From: Clostridia bacterium
Lineage (GTDB): Bacteria; Bacillota; Clostridia; Christensenellales; Aristaeellaceae
Reading direction: 5' to 3'
NCBI GenBank assembly: GCA_017549335.1
Contig: JAFYVB010000004.1
Coordinates: forward strand, 1-64,000
DNA length: 64,000 bases
The stretch's first letter is position 1, and each line of letters starts with the position of its first letter. The notes under the pieces were generated by a model. It was given only the letters and a program-made list of their open reading frames with translations, did not search any database and was not told where the DNA came from. Made by a program: the position numbers and the translations under genes. Shown here in pieces: positions 26,499-34,532 of this stretch.

Positions 26499-26527
26499 AA
26501 AAAGGACGGCCTGTCAAGAGGCCGTCC
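26499..26527 (-). terminator. Terminator of the D-aminoacylase-like gene
   Basis: Arms GGACGGCCT (26504-26512) and AGGCCGTCC (26519-26527); T run on the minus strand. Confidence 0.8.
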
Positions 26528-26537
26528 GCATTTTTCC

Positions 26538-28154
26538 TTATTTCGCCGCTTCGACGCCCACTTTGATCGCTTGACCGGTGGTTTTGAGCGCTTCGTCGTC
26601 CATGTTCTCTCCGTCCAGCACCAGTTTGCCGTTGATGAATACCTTTTCAATACCAAAGGAGCGCTGTTTGTCAGGCTCTGCCTCCCGCAGCACGGCCTCA
26701 TTGAATACCGTCAGGTCGGCAGCATACCCTGCCTTGATGTAACCGCGATTCTTCAGGCCGAAGCGATCCGCCGTAGCGCCTGTCATGCGGCGAACGGTAT
26801 TCTCCATGGTATCGCCCGTGCCCCGCAGCGAGTCTCTGAGGAATTTGGGGAAGCAATCGTAAATGGCAGGATTCTGTACCCCAAAGTCCTCCACCCACGC
26901 ATCGGTCATATACAGGCACAGCGGATTCTTTTCAAAATCACTGATGATCTCAGGAGTCGTATACGGCCCCATGTTTACACGGCCTTTGAAATTGCTCTTC
27001 TCGCAGAGCATGAGATACGCATCCAGATCGCTCATCTTTTCCTCCTTAGCGATCTCATTCACGTTCTTGCCCTCATATTTCTCATAGCCTTTGCCGATAT
27101 ACGCCACCTGAATATCCTTAAAGCCAAAGCCCAGCAGCAGGCTTGTAGCGTATACCAGCACGCTCAGCTTCAAGCGATTGAGAGGCTTTTTGCGCTCCTC
27201 CCGGGACATGGCCTGATACCACGCGGGCAGGATGACCGTGATCACCGACACGCCCAGCAGCTCGTTGTAAATATCAAACATCACGTCCACGCCGGCATCC
27301 CGCAATGCATGGATGATCTGCAAAAACTCGTCCTTGTCCTTAAAGGAACGGCGGCCGACGAAAATAGCATGGGAATAATGCAGCTTCAGCCTGGTTCCTG
27401 CGGCAATTTCCTTTAATTCATCCACAGCGCGCAAAAGATGGGATCTGCCCAAAAGCTGGGGATAGGACATGGACACGGCAGAGTTCGCTCTTGGATGCAC
27501 CGTGAGCGGGCGGTCATATTTTTCGCACAGCGCCGCCACTTTTTTCAGTTCATCCACTTGGGCGAACAGGCCGGGATCGTACATCAATCCCAGCGAAATG
27601 CCCGCCGCTCCCTGTTTGAGCGCCGTTTCCAGAAGCTCCAGCATCTTCCCCTCTTCTTCAGGGGTTAAAGGACGGTTCACGCTGCCGGACGCCGCAGCAC
27701 GCGACGTGCAGTGTCCCGCCAGCACAGCCATATTACAGGGCATATTTCGATCGATGGCGGCAAAGTAATCCGAAAGCTGTCCGTACGTCCCGTGGGTCTC
27801 CCGGAAGCCAAAAAGCCCCGCGCCGATCACATCGTTGTGTTCGCCGTCTTCTTCAAACCCCACCGCCGACAGGCCGCAATTACCCGTCACGAAGGTGGTG
27901 ATCCCTTGACGAATAAAGGGATCGAAGAATTTGAGCGGCTCTTTTCGAATGGCAAACCAATCGTTATGGGAATGCGCATCAATAAAACCCGGGGCCAGCG
28001 AAAGTCCCTTGAGATCGCAGACCTGATCGGCCTCATCCTCGGAAATATCCGTTTCAATACGCACAATGCGTTCGTCTTCCGTCAATACGTCGCCCATAAA
28101 GGCCTTTGCACCTGTGCCGTCATAAATCCTGGCGTTTTTTAAAAGTATTCTCAT
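26538..28154 (-). CDS. N-acyl-D-amino-acid deacylase / D-aminoacylase-family amidohydrolase
   Basis: 538 residues, no signal peptide. Amidohydrolase fold: APGFIDAHSHNDW carries the first metal-binding HxH, TTFVTGNCGLSAVGFE the Cys-type bridging segment seen in D-aminoacylases, and LKLHYSHAIF and GYIKAGYAADLTVFN complete the family. Likely hydrolyses N-acyl-D-amino acids or related amides to give free D-amino acids. Start 28154 with upstream GGCGGAGAT; the frame extends upstream to 28454 through a divergent promoter and is not used there. Monocistronic between a promoter and a terminator. Confidence 0.87.
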   Translation of the reverse strand: MRILLKNARIYDGTGAKAFMGDVLTEDERIVRIETDISEDEADQVCDLKGLSLAPGFIDAHSHNDWFAIRKEPLKFFDPFIRQGITTFVTGNCGLSAVGFEEDGEHNDVIGAGLFGFRETHGTYGQLSDYFAAIDRNMPCNMAVLAGHCTSRAAASGSVNRPLTPEEEGKMLELLETALKQGAAGISLGLMYDPGLFAQVDELKKVAALCEKYDRPLTVHPRANSAVSMSYPQLLGRSHLLRAVDELKEIAAGTRLKLHYSHAIFVGRRSFKDKDEFLQIIHALRDAGVDVMFDIYNELLGVSVITVILPAWYQAMSREERKKPLNRLKLSVLVYATSLLLGFGFKDIQVAYIGKGYEKYEGKNVNEIAKEEKMSDLDAYLMLCEKSNFKGRVNMGPYTTPEIISDFEKNPLCLYMTDAWVEDFGVQNPAIYDCFPKFLRDSLRGTGDTMENTVRRMTGATADRFGLKNRGYIKAGYAADLTVFNEAVLREAEPDKQRSFGIEKVFINGKLVLDGENMDDEALKTTGQAIKVGVEAAK

Positions 28155-28180
28155 TGTATCTCCGCCTTTCTGTACCTTTG

Positions 28181-28209
28181 ATTGTATATGAAAACAGCGC
28201 ATTATACAA
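28181..28209 (-). promoter_or_regulatory. Promoter of the D-aminoacylase-like gene
   Basis: Minus strand TTGTAT (28209-28204), 17 bases, TACAAT (28186-28181). Confidence 0.6.
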
Positions 28210-28227
28210 GTTTTTTTTTGAAAACGG

Positions 28228-28256
28228 TTGACAGAAATCCTCTGCGGTGTTATACT
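28228..28256 (+). promoter_or_regulatory. Promoter of the attenuated methyltransferase operon
   Basis: TTGACA (28228-28233), 17 bases, TATACT (28251-28256), 28 bases ahead of the leader ORF. Confidence 0.85.
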
Positions 28257-28283
28257 GTGCAAAATTCCGAAGGAGGTCAGGCA

Positions 28284-28382
28284 ATGCTCAGCCGTCATTT
28301 TGCAGCCGAAATGTATTACGCCTATGCTTGGTATGGACACAATACCGGGCTTGCATTGCCGTGTACTTCTTTGGAGAAATAA
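28284..28382 (+). CDS. Leader peptide (32 aa), Tyr/Trp-rich, of a transcription attenuator
   Basis: ATG 28284 follows a strong AAGGAGG. The 32-residue peptide begins MLSRHFAAE and has MYYAYAWYGHN at residues 10-20: four Tyr and one Trp within seven residues, then LALPCTSLEK. It ends 18 bases before a 13-bp terminator hairpin in front of a methyltransferase gene. CTTGCATTG (28350-28358, codons 23-25) can pair with CAGTGCAGG (28401-28409), the left arm of the terminator. A ribosome halted in the Tyr/Trp stretch would leave that segment free and let it open the terminator. It has no similarity that I can name; its role is inferred from layout. Confidence 0.75.
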   Translation: MLSRHFAAEMYYAYAWYGHNTGLALPCTSLEK

Positions 28383-28400
28383 TCCATCGGAACAATTACG

Positions 28401-28440
28401 CAGTGCAGGCTGTACGCAAACAGCCCGCACTGTTTTTATT
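28401..28440 (+). terminator. Attenuator terminator before the methyltransferase
   Basis: CAGTGCAGGCTGT (28401-28413) and ACAGCCCGCACTG (28420-28432) form a 13-bp stem with one mismatch, followed by TTTTTATTT. The methyltransferase ribosome site GGGAGG comes right after. Confidence 0.88.
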
Positions 28441-28452
28441 TGGGAGGAAGCC

Positions 28453-29244
28453 ATGGAAATCCTATCTTTTATGAAAGATTACTACGAAACCCACGATGAA
28501 AACAACCGTTTCACATCTAAACACGGAGCGGTCGAATACCTTACCACCATGCGCTACATCGAAAAATACCTGAAGCCGGGAATGCGCATTCTGGAAATCG
28601 GCGCCGGCACAGGCCGATACAGTCATGCCCTGGCGCAAAAGGGATATCCGGTGGATGCAGTGGAACTCATTGAACATAACATTGAAGTTTTCCGTCAGAA
28701 TACGCTGGAAAACGAACCCGTCACCATCACGCAGGGGAACGCCACCGACCTGAGCGCTTTCAAAGACAACACCTATGATATCACCCTGCTTTTGGGGCCG
28801 ATGTACCACCTGTTCACCGAGGAAGAAAAGCTCAAGGCGCTGTCGGAGGCCGTGCGCGTCACCAAGCGGGGCGGAATCGTTTATGTGGCTTACTGTATGT
28901 GCGACGCCACCGTGCTCTCCTTTGCCTTTATGCGCGGGGAAATCCACAACGTTCTGGAAAAGAATATGCTGGATCCCGAAACATTCAAAACCTTCTCAAG
29001 GCCGCAGGATGTTTTCGTGATGCACCGCAAGGAGGATATCGACGCCCTCCGCGCACACTTACCCGTTACGCAGCTGCACTATATCGCCACCGATGCTTTG
29101 ACCCACTATATACGCCAGACAGTTGACGAAATGGATGAAAAAACCTACGCACTGTATCTCAAATACCACTTTTCCGTTTGCGAAAGGCTTGATATGACAG
29201 GCTTTTCCAATCATACGCTTGATATTTTCAGAAAGGACGAATGA
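28453..29244 (+). CDS. Class I SAM-dependent methyltransferase under leader-peptide attenuation
   Basis: 263 residues. Motif I MRILEIGAGTGRYSHAL (about 49-65), acidic end of strand 2 VDAVELIEHN, and DITLLLGPMYHL plus VTKRGGIVYVAYC define a Rossmann methyltransferase. The target is not readable from sequence; small molecule, RNA or antibiotic are all possible. ATG 28453 behind GGGAGGAAGCC; frame extension to 28228 is only the leader region. It is preceded by a leader ORF and terminator and overlaps a GNAT acetyltransferase by 4 bp. Leader-plus-terminator control upstream of a methyltransferase and acetyltransferase resembles inducible antibiotic-resistance operons; that is inference. Confidence 0.85.
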   Translation: MEILSFMKDYYETHDENNRFTSKHGAVEYLTTMRYIEKYLKPGMRILEIGAGTGRYSHALAQKGYPVDAVELIEHNIEVFRQNTLENEPVTITQGNATDLSAFKDNTYDITLLLGPMYHLFTEEEKLKALSEAVRVTKRGGIVYVAYCMCDATVLSFAFMRGEIHNVLEKNMLDPETFKTFSRPQDVFVMHRKEDIDALRAHLPVTQLHYIATDALTHYIRQTVDEMDEKTYALYLKYHFSVCERLDMTGFSNHTLDIFRKDE

Positions 29245-29723
29245 ATATGCCTATCCGCATCAGAACAGCCGTTGAGGCAGACAGAGAACGCATCTTCCCG
29301 CTGCAGAAGGAGATCGCCGATCTGCACCATGCCGGCAGACCCGATTTATTCAAAACGCAGCCCCGCTTTTACACAGAAGAAGATTTCAGCAAAAGGCTAA
29401 ACGATCCCGATCACAGCATTTTCATTGCAGAAGACGAAACCGGCAGCGTCGTCGGCTACGCCTTTTGCTGGGTCATTCATAACAAAAATCATCCGACTTA
29501 CATCGATTTTGACTGTTTCTACATCGACGACATCTGTGTTTTGAAATCCTGTCAAAGAAACGGCATCGGAAGAAAACTGTTTGAGCGCTGCAAACAAAGA
29601 GCACAGGAGCAGCACTGCAAAATGATAGACCTGAGTGTTTGGAGCTTTAACAAAGAAGCCATCGCCTTTTATGAAAGCTGCGGCCTGAGCGAACGGATTC
29701 GCCGAATGTCTCTCATGCTGTAA
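29241..29723 (+). CDS. GNAT-family N-acetyltransferase
   Basis: 160 residues, single GNAT domain. The acetyl-CoA loop is VLKSCQRNGIGRKLFERC (Q/R-x-x-G-x-G/A), followed by CKMIDLSVWSFNKEAIAFYESCG, the typical end of the fold. Starts at 29241, its ATG overlapping the methyltransferase stop; ATG 29247 is an alternative. Co-transcribed with the methyltransferase under the same attenuator. Acceptor unknown; aminoglycoside-, polyamine- and peptide-acetylating members share this look. Confidence 0.87.
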   Translation: MNMPIRIRTAVEADRERIFPLQKEIADLHHAGRPDLFKTQPRFYTEEDFSKRLNDPDHSIFIAEDETGSVVGYAFCWVIHNKNHPTYIDFDCFYIDDICVLKSCQRNGIGRKLFERCKQRAQEQHCKMIDLSVWSFNKEAIAFYESCGLSERIRRMSLML

Positions 29724-29725
29724 AC

Positions 29726-29760
29726 AAAAAGCCGACCCGCAATGCTGGTCGGCTTTTTTT
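29726..29760. terminator. Bidirectional terminator
   Basis: Arms AAAAAGCCGACC (29726-29737) and GGTCGGCTTTTT (29747-29758). Confidence 0.88.
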
Positions 29761-29762
29761 CA

Positions 29763-29969
29763 TCAATCGCGCTTGTACTCCAGAATATCCCCCGGCTGAC
29801 AGTCAAGCACGTCGCAAATGGATTCCAGCGTGGAAAAGCGAATCGCGCTGACGTGTCCGTTTTTAAGCTTTGACAGGTTCACATTGGCAACACCCACGCG
29901 CTCGGACAATTCGTTCAGGGACATTTTCCGATCGGCCATGACCCGATCCAATCTGAGAATGATGGCCAT
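29763..29969 (-). CDS. Small XRE-family (YozG-like) regulator paired with a DUF2975 protein
   Basis: 68 residues, almost entirely a Cro/C1 helix-turn-helix: MSLNELSERVGVANVNLSKL with recognition helix near VANVNLSKLKNG. AAGGAGG lies 4 bases before ATG 29969. It follows the DUF2975 gene by 9 bases, and this pair recurs in many Firmicutes. Probably autoregulates the two-gene operon from the promoter at 30635-30663. Confidence 0.88.
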   Translation of the reverse strand: MAIILRLDRVMADRKMSLNELSERVGVANVNLSKLKNGHVSAIRFSTLESICDVLDCQPGDILEYKRD

Positions 29970-29978
29970 AAATCCTCC

Positions 29979-30590
29979 TTACAGCGTTTCATCGCTGAGA
30001 TTCTGCAGCTGCTCGCCATAAGCAAACACATAAGAGAGAAGCAGGGTAATTCCCACCACAATCAGAAAACCGATATCAAAGACGGGTGCATAGGTAACGG
30101 CGGCAATTTTATCGCTGAGCAAAATATTCTTCAGCGCAAAGCTGTCAAAGGAAATCATGGGCACAATGCTGTTTGCCACATTATCCAGAATACCCACCAC
30201 CAGTTCGAAGAACGCCAGTTTTCTGATCTGCTTGCTGATACCGGCATGGAAGGGATTGCCTTCCGCCATGGCCTGCAGCACTTTGCGAAGGGCCTTTACC
30301 GCCTTGATGCCCACGAAGAATACGGGGATCATAAGCGCCAGCGTGATCAACTCCACAAGCATCAGCTTATCCGTAGAAGGTGCAACGCCTTCCGCCAGTT
30401 CAAAGACAAAATCTCCGATGCCAACGGTATAATCCATTTCGCCCACCATGGACGGCTCAATGTCAAAGATCAGTACGGCAGACAGCAGCAGCGCCGCTAC
30501 GATCGAAGCTACAAAAGCCACTTTTGTGATGATCTCAAATACATGCAGCACTTTATCCAGCGTTTTTGCGGTGTTCATCATTTTGTTCAT
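29979..30590 (-). CDS. DUF2975 family membrane protein
   Basis: 203 residues with four hydrophobic segments (about 18-43, 75-100, 128-150, 170-195). The segment KVLQAMAEGNPFHAGISKQIRKLAFFELVVG contains the family core (here AEGNPFHAGISKQIRK). Start at ATG 30590 because GAGGAGG is six bases upstream; the longer frame begins at 30605. Partner of the adjacent small XRE regulator. No biochemical function is known for the family. Confidence 0.82.
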   Translation of the reverse strand: MNKMMNTAKTLDKVLHVFEIITKVAFVASIVAALLLSAVLIFDIEPSMVGEMDYTVGIGDFVFELAEGVAPSTDKLMLVELITLALMIPVFFVGIKAVKALRKVLQAMAEGNPFHAGISKQIRKLAFFELVVGILDNVANSIVPMISFDSFALKNILLSDKIAAVTYAPVFDIGFLIVVGITLLLSYVFAYGEQLQNLSDETL

Positions 30591-30634
30591 AATCTTCCTC
30601 CTCAATTAGCAGATCCATTCTGCTTTACGGGTAT

Positions 30635-30663
30635 ATAATAGCACAGCCATATACGTATGTCAA
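30635..30663 (-). promoter_or_regulatory. Promoter of the DUF2975-XRE operon
   Basis: Minus strand TTGACA (30663-30658), 17 bases, TATTAT (30640-30635). Confidence 0.75.
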
Positions 30664-30710
30664 CTACTTTTTTATGTTTCTCGTTAATTTTTTTATTATA
30701 CCGAAAACAG

Positions 30711-30746
30711 CAAAAAAAGCAGCGGCTGCCTGAAGCAACCGCTGCT
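30711..30746 (-). terminator. Terminator of the opp operon
   Basis: Arms AGCAGCGGCTGC and GCAACCGCTGCT (one mismatch) with a seven-T run on the minus strand, just beyond the DUF3899 gene. Confidence 0.85.
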
Positions 30747-30754
30747 TTATACAA

Positions 30755-31165
30755 TCAATAAACAGAATAGAACAGTGCGTAGAAAACCATGGCGATCGCC
30801 ATATAGAATGCGCCGGTGATGAAAATAAAACCGTAGCCCGTTACCTTCCCCTGTTTCCTCTTGCGCTCGTAATAATCGTAATAGGATTCATGCTTCTTTT
30901 TGGAGAAGGGAACCAGCATATCCTTGAGATGCTGCGCCGCATAACCAAGGCCGGTGAATGTACCGGCATTGGAAATCATCACCAGCAAACCAACCATCAG
31001 CAGGATGGAGCCGGGAATGGTGAAAGCATCACAGAGGATACGATAAAGCTCCGCACGCGGCATATCAGGCGTGATCCCGCGAAGCGAAACCGACAGATAT
31101 GCCATCAGCGCGCCGATCCCACCGGTGATTCCGTATTTGATCAGCCGTACTTTCCAAGGTTTCAC
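30755..31165 (-). CDS. DUF3899-type small membrane protein at the end of the opp operon
   Basis: 136 residues, three hydrophobic segments (about 9-27, 48-75, 108-134) and a charged cytoplasmic loop KKKHESYYDYYERKRKQGK. Its start overlaps the oppF stop by 4 bp (ATGA), so it is translationally coupled to the transporter. The domain is small and of unknown role; location suggests an accessory to the Opp complex. Confidence 0.72.
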   Translation of the reverse strand: MKPWKVRLIKYGITGGIGALMAYLSVSLRGITPDMPRAELYRILCDAFTIPGSILLMVGLLVMISNAGTFTGLGYAAQHLKDMLVPFSKKKHESYYDYYERKRKQGKVTGYGFIFITGAFYMAIAMVFYALFYSVY

Positions 31166-32364
31166 AGACCGAGCTCCTTCTTCAGCTGCACTTCTTCCTC
31201 ATCGTTGCAGTATACAAAGTGACCGGGCTTGATCTCGCGCATCGTGGGCTTATTCACACTGTAATCATGGGATTCCAGCGGATTGTAGGTGATGCGCTGA
31301 CGGCGCTTTTCAGCATGCGGATCGGGCAGCGGAATAGCGGACAGCAGGGACTTGGTATAGGGATGCAGCGGATGAGCAAAAAGCTCATCGGAGGACGCCA
31401 GTTCAACCATCTTGCCGAAGTACATAACGCCGATACGATCGGAGAAGTACTTAACAACAGACAGGTCATGGGCGATGAACATGATCGTCAGACCAAGCTC
31501 AGAACGCAGTTCGTTAAGCAGGTTGATGATCTGTGCCTGAATCGAAACGTCCAGCGCGGAAATGGGTTCGTCGGCGATCAGCAGATCGGGATGCATGATA
31601 ACCGCACGGGCGATACCGATGCGCTGACGCTGGCCGCCGGAAAACTCATGGGGATAACGGCCGGCGTGTTCGCGGGTCAGACCCACCAGCTCAAGGATCT
31701 TGTAGACCTCTTCATCGATGTACGCCTGATCCTTGATACCGTTGATGACCAGACCTTCGGAGATAATCTCCTTAACGGTCATACGGGGATTCAAGGAAGC
31801 GATGGGATCCTGGAAAATCATCTGGATCTTGGTAATCAGCTTGCTGTGCTTGGCTACATACATATCCTGCTTGAAGTCGGCAGCCAGCTTTTTGAGGGCT
31901 TCGGGATTATTCTTGTTTTCTTCCTTGGCCTTTTCGTAGTCGGCCTTCAGCTTTTCCTGAAGCTCCTTGGCGTATTCCTTATCGGAATTCTGATGATCGT
32001 ATTTCGCAGCCTTGATCTTTTTGCGATTTTCCGCGATCTCTTTTTTCAGTTCTTCCTTGCGGGAAGCAGGCACTTCCTCATCGGACTTTTTCAGTTCTTT
32101 GCGTGCAGCGCGGATGGCCTGCTCGTAGGAGCGGGTACCGGCGCAGATGCGCTTACCCTTGAAGTAGATGCTGCCGGAAGTGATATCATAGATACGGATA
32201 ACCGAACGGCCGGTGGTCGTCTTGCCGCAGCCCGACTCACCTACCAGACCGAAGACTTCGCCGCGCTTAATGTCAAAGTTGACGTCATCGACGGCTTTGG
32301 TCATCTTGAAGTACTGGCACAGATGCTCAACGCGGAGCAAAACTTCCTGTTCTTTATTCGGCAT
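31162..32364 (-). CDS. oppF: Oligopeptide ABC transporter ATPase OppF with a charged helical insertion
   Basis: 400 residues versus about 310-330 typical. Walker A GESGCGKTT (42-50), Q-loop FQDP (184-187), signature FSGGQRQR, Walker B LLIADEP and H-loop IAHD are intact. Between Walker A and the Q-loop lie about 95 extra residues (78-172) rich in Lys and Glu (KKEIAENRKKIKAAKYDHQN, EKLKADYEKAKEENKN), predicted as a long helical hairpin or coiled coil. The C-terminal extension with PHPYTKSLLSAIPLPDP is the usual Opp/Dpp tail. Start at 32364 (ATG) after AGGAGGTGC, overlapping the oppD end by 11 bp. Confidence 0.9.
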   Translation of the reverse strand: MPNKEQEVLLRVEHLCQYFKMTKAVDDVNFDIKRGEVFGLVGESGCGKTTTGRSVIRIYDITSGSIYFKGKRICAGTRSYEQAIRAARKELKKSDEEVPASRKEELKKEIAENRKKIKAAKYDHQNSDKEYAKELQEKLKADYEKAKEENKNNPEALKKLAADFKQDMYVAKHSKLITKIQMIFQDPIASLNPRMTVKEIISEGLVINGIKDQAYIDEEVYKILELVGLTREHAGRYPHEFSGGQRQRIGIARAVIMHPDLLIADEPISALDVSIQAQIINLLNELRSELGLTIMFIAHDLSVVKYFSDRIGVMYFGKMVELASSDELFAHPLHPYTKSLLSAIPLPDPHAEKRRQRITYNPLESHDYSVNKPTMREIKPGHFVYCNDEEEVQLKKELGL

Positions 32365-34528
32365 GCTGAGCACCTCCTGCCTTCTTCATACGGGCAATAC
32401 GATCGGTAATGATCTGCGGCACCTCTGCTTTGGGAGCATCGGGATGCAGCAGCCAGGTCGCTGCCTTATGGGTTTTGGTGACTTCAAAGAAGGGCGGCTG
32501 CTGTTCAAAGTCAATCTTCAAAGCAAACTTGTTGCGGTCTGCAAAGGCATCGCCCACCGGAGGATAGATCATGTTGGGAGGAGTACCCGGGATGGCATCC
32601 AGCTTTTCGGTGGTCTCCAGGTCGGGCATGGAGGACAGCAGCGCCCAGGTATAGGGATGACGCGGATCATAGAAGATATCATCCGCGGTACCGTACTCAA
32701 CGATCTTGCCGGCGTACATAACGGCGATATCGTCAGCCATGTTGGCAACGACACCCAGGTCATGGGTAATGAAGATAACGGAAAGATTGCGTTCCTTCTT
32801 CAGGTTGTTGATCAGTTCGAGGATCTGCGCCTGAATGGTCACGTCAAGAGCCGTGGTGGGTTCGTCGCAGATGAGGATGTCGGGGTTGGCAGCCAGCGCG
32901 ATGGCGATAACGATGCGCTGACGCATACCGCCGGAGAACTCGAAGGGGTACTGATAGAAACGGGTGCGGGGCTCGTGGATACCCACTTCTTCCATCAGCT
33001 TGATGGCCTGTTCCTTGGCCATGCTCTTGGTCACGCGGTAAACCGTTTCGGCGGCACGGGCCTTGAAATAATCCACCATTTCGATGGCGCGCTGATCGAA
33101 ATCGACGGTCTCGGCATTGGCGATATAGGCGGTGTAGCGCTCTTCGATACGGTTAATAACGGTGAGAATGTTTTCGCGGAGCATGGAAACGGAATAAACA
33201 TTCTTGGGAACGACCTTCCATTCCACTTTTCTGCCGCGGGCAACAAGACGCTCACGACGCTTGCTCTGACGGGCAAAGCGGGCTTCTTCCTTGCGGTTGC
33301 CGACCTGGCAGCTGAAGAAGCGCTCGATAGCGTTGCTGAGGCTGGCTTCAAAAGCATAGGCAGCGCTGTCCTTGATGATCTCAAGGCGGTCAATGGAGGA
33401 AGCGATCAGCTTGCTCATTTCCTTGCAGCGGGCCATGGCATTCTTCTGGGTGAATTCACCCTCGAAGAAAGCGCGCAGCGCGGGGATCTGCTCCAGCACC
33501 AGCTTCTTGTTTTCAAGAGCCTTCTTGAAGGAATGCTCCACGCCGTTGTCGGCATAGGAAAGGAATTCCTTCATGAAGTTGTCGTTCAGATAAGTAAGCG
33601 CCTTGGCATTGAGTTCTTCCACGGAAGAAACGTTCTTGACCTCAACGAGGTTGTTGTCAAGATAGTACAGCGCAATGCGGAAAAAGTCGGGCTTGGTCTG
33701 GGCGGTAACCTCTTTGAGGAGGTTCTGCACACCGCGCAGCGCCTTTTCCACTTCTTCGGGCATCTCGTTTTTGGTGTTGTTGGCGGCCGCAGCAGCCTTA
33801 ACAACGCTGTTCAGGGAGGCGATGCTTTCGGCAATGCGGGCGTCATACTTGGCGGTGAGGAATTCATCCTTTACCTTGGCAAGCTCTTTCTTGTATTCGC
33901 GGATCGCGCCAACGACGTACACGTTCTGCTTCTTGCCGGCCTTGTAAATCAGGTCTTCAATGTTGGCAATCAGCTCGTTGGCCTTATTGAAGGCCTCGGT
34001 ATAGCTGTTGTCCAGCTTGGTAGCCTGAATACAAATGTCATCCAGCTTCTTGGAAAGAGCAGACACACGGGCTTCGCTTTCCTTACCGCAGGCTTCGATG
34101 ATATTCTTCTTCAGTTCGGCCAGCATGGCATTGAAAGCACGACGGGCTTCCTTGCGGTTGGCCTTATTCTTCAGCAGCATCGCCTCGGTGATCTGCTTAC
34201 CGATCTTCACGATGGGGTTCAGCGAAGAAAGGGGATCCTGGAAAATCATCGAGATTTTATCGCCGCGGATCTTGTGCATTTCGTCTTCGGTAATGCGCAG
34301 CAGATCGTTGCCGTCATAGAGGATCTCACCGCTCTCCACGATGGAGTTGCCGGCAAGAATACCGATGATGGCCTTGGAGGTTACGGACTTACCGGAACCG
34401 GATTCGCCAACGATGGCCAGCGTCTTGCCACGTTCCAGATCGAAAGAGATATCGCGAACGGCCTTGACCGTACCGTGAGTGGTACGGAAGCCTACGCTCA
34501 AATTTTTAACTTCAAGAATTTTATCCAT
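32354..34528 (-). CDS. oppD: Oligopeptide ABC transporter ATPase OppD with a roughly 370-residue insertion
   Basis: 724 residues; ordinary OppD is about 330-350. Walker A GESGSGKS (41-48) and Q-loop FQDP (96-99) are followed by about 370 residues (about 125-500) with no similarity I recognise, then the signature FSGGMRQR (532-539), Walker B ILICDEP and H-loop ITHD. The insertion is helix-rich, charged and alanine-rich (AYDARI-type segments, SVVKAAAAANNTK, FARQSKRRERLVARGRKVEW) and keeps the same frame and codon usage as the rest, so it is not a misread junction. It sits in the helical subdomain that contacts the permeases. Start at 34528 behind GGAGGAG. ATP hydrolysis residues are all present, so the subunit should be active. 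Confidence 0.9.
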   Translation of the reverse strand: MDKILEVKNLSVGFRTTHGTVKAVRDISFDLERGKTLAIVGESGSGKSVTSKAIIGILAGNSIVESGEILYDGNDLLRITEDEMHKIRGDKISMIFQDPLSSLNPIVKIGKQITEAMLLKNKANRKEARRAFNAMLAELKKNIIEACGKESEARVSALSKKLDDICIQATKLDNSYTEAFNKANELIANIEDLIYKAGKKQNVYVVGAIREYKKELAKVKDEFLTAKYDARIAESIASLNSVVKAAAAANNTKNEMPEEVEKALRGVQNLLKEVTAQTKPDFFRIALYYLDNNLVEVKNVSSVEELNAKALTYLNDNFMKEFLSYADNGVEHSFKKALENKKLVLEQIPALRAFFEGEFTQKNAMARCKEMSKLIASSIDRLEIIKDSAAYAFEASLSNAIERFFSCQVGNRKEEARFARQSKRRERLVARGRKVEWKVVPKNVYSVSMLRENILTVINRIEERYTAYIANAETVDFDQRAIEMVDYFKARAAETVYRVTKSMAKEQAIKLMEEVGIHEPRTRFYQYPFEFSGGMRQRIVIAIALAANPDILICDEPTTALDVTIQAQILELINNLKKERNLSVIFITHDLGVVANMADDIAVMYAGKIVEYGTADDIFYDPRHPYTWALLSSMPDLETTEKLDAIPGTPPNMIYPPVGDAFADRNKFALKIDFEQQPPFFEVTKTHKAATWLLHPDAPKAEVPQIITDRIARMKKAGGAQHAE

Positions 34529-34532
34529 GTGA

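Noticed and set aside
28401..28440. T-box or metabolite riboswitch upstream of the methyltransferase
   Set aside because: No T-box sequence or known aptamer blocks; a translated leader with a good ribosome site explains the region better.
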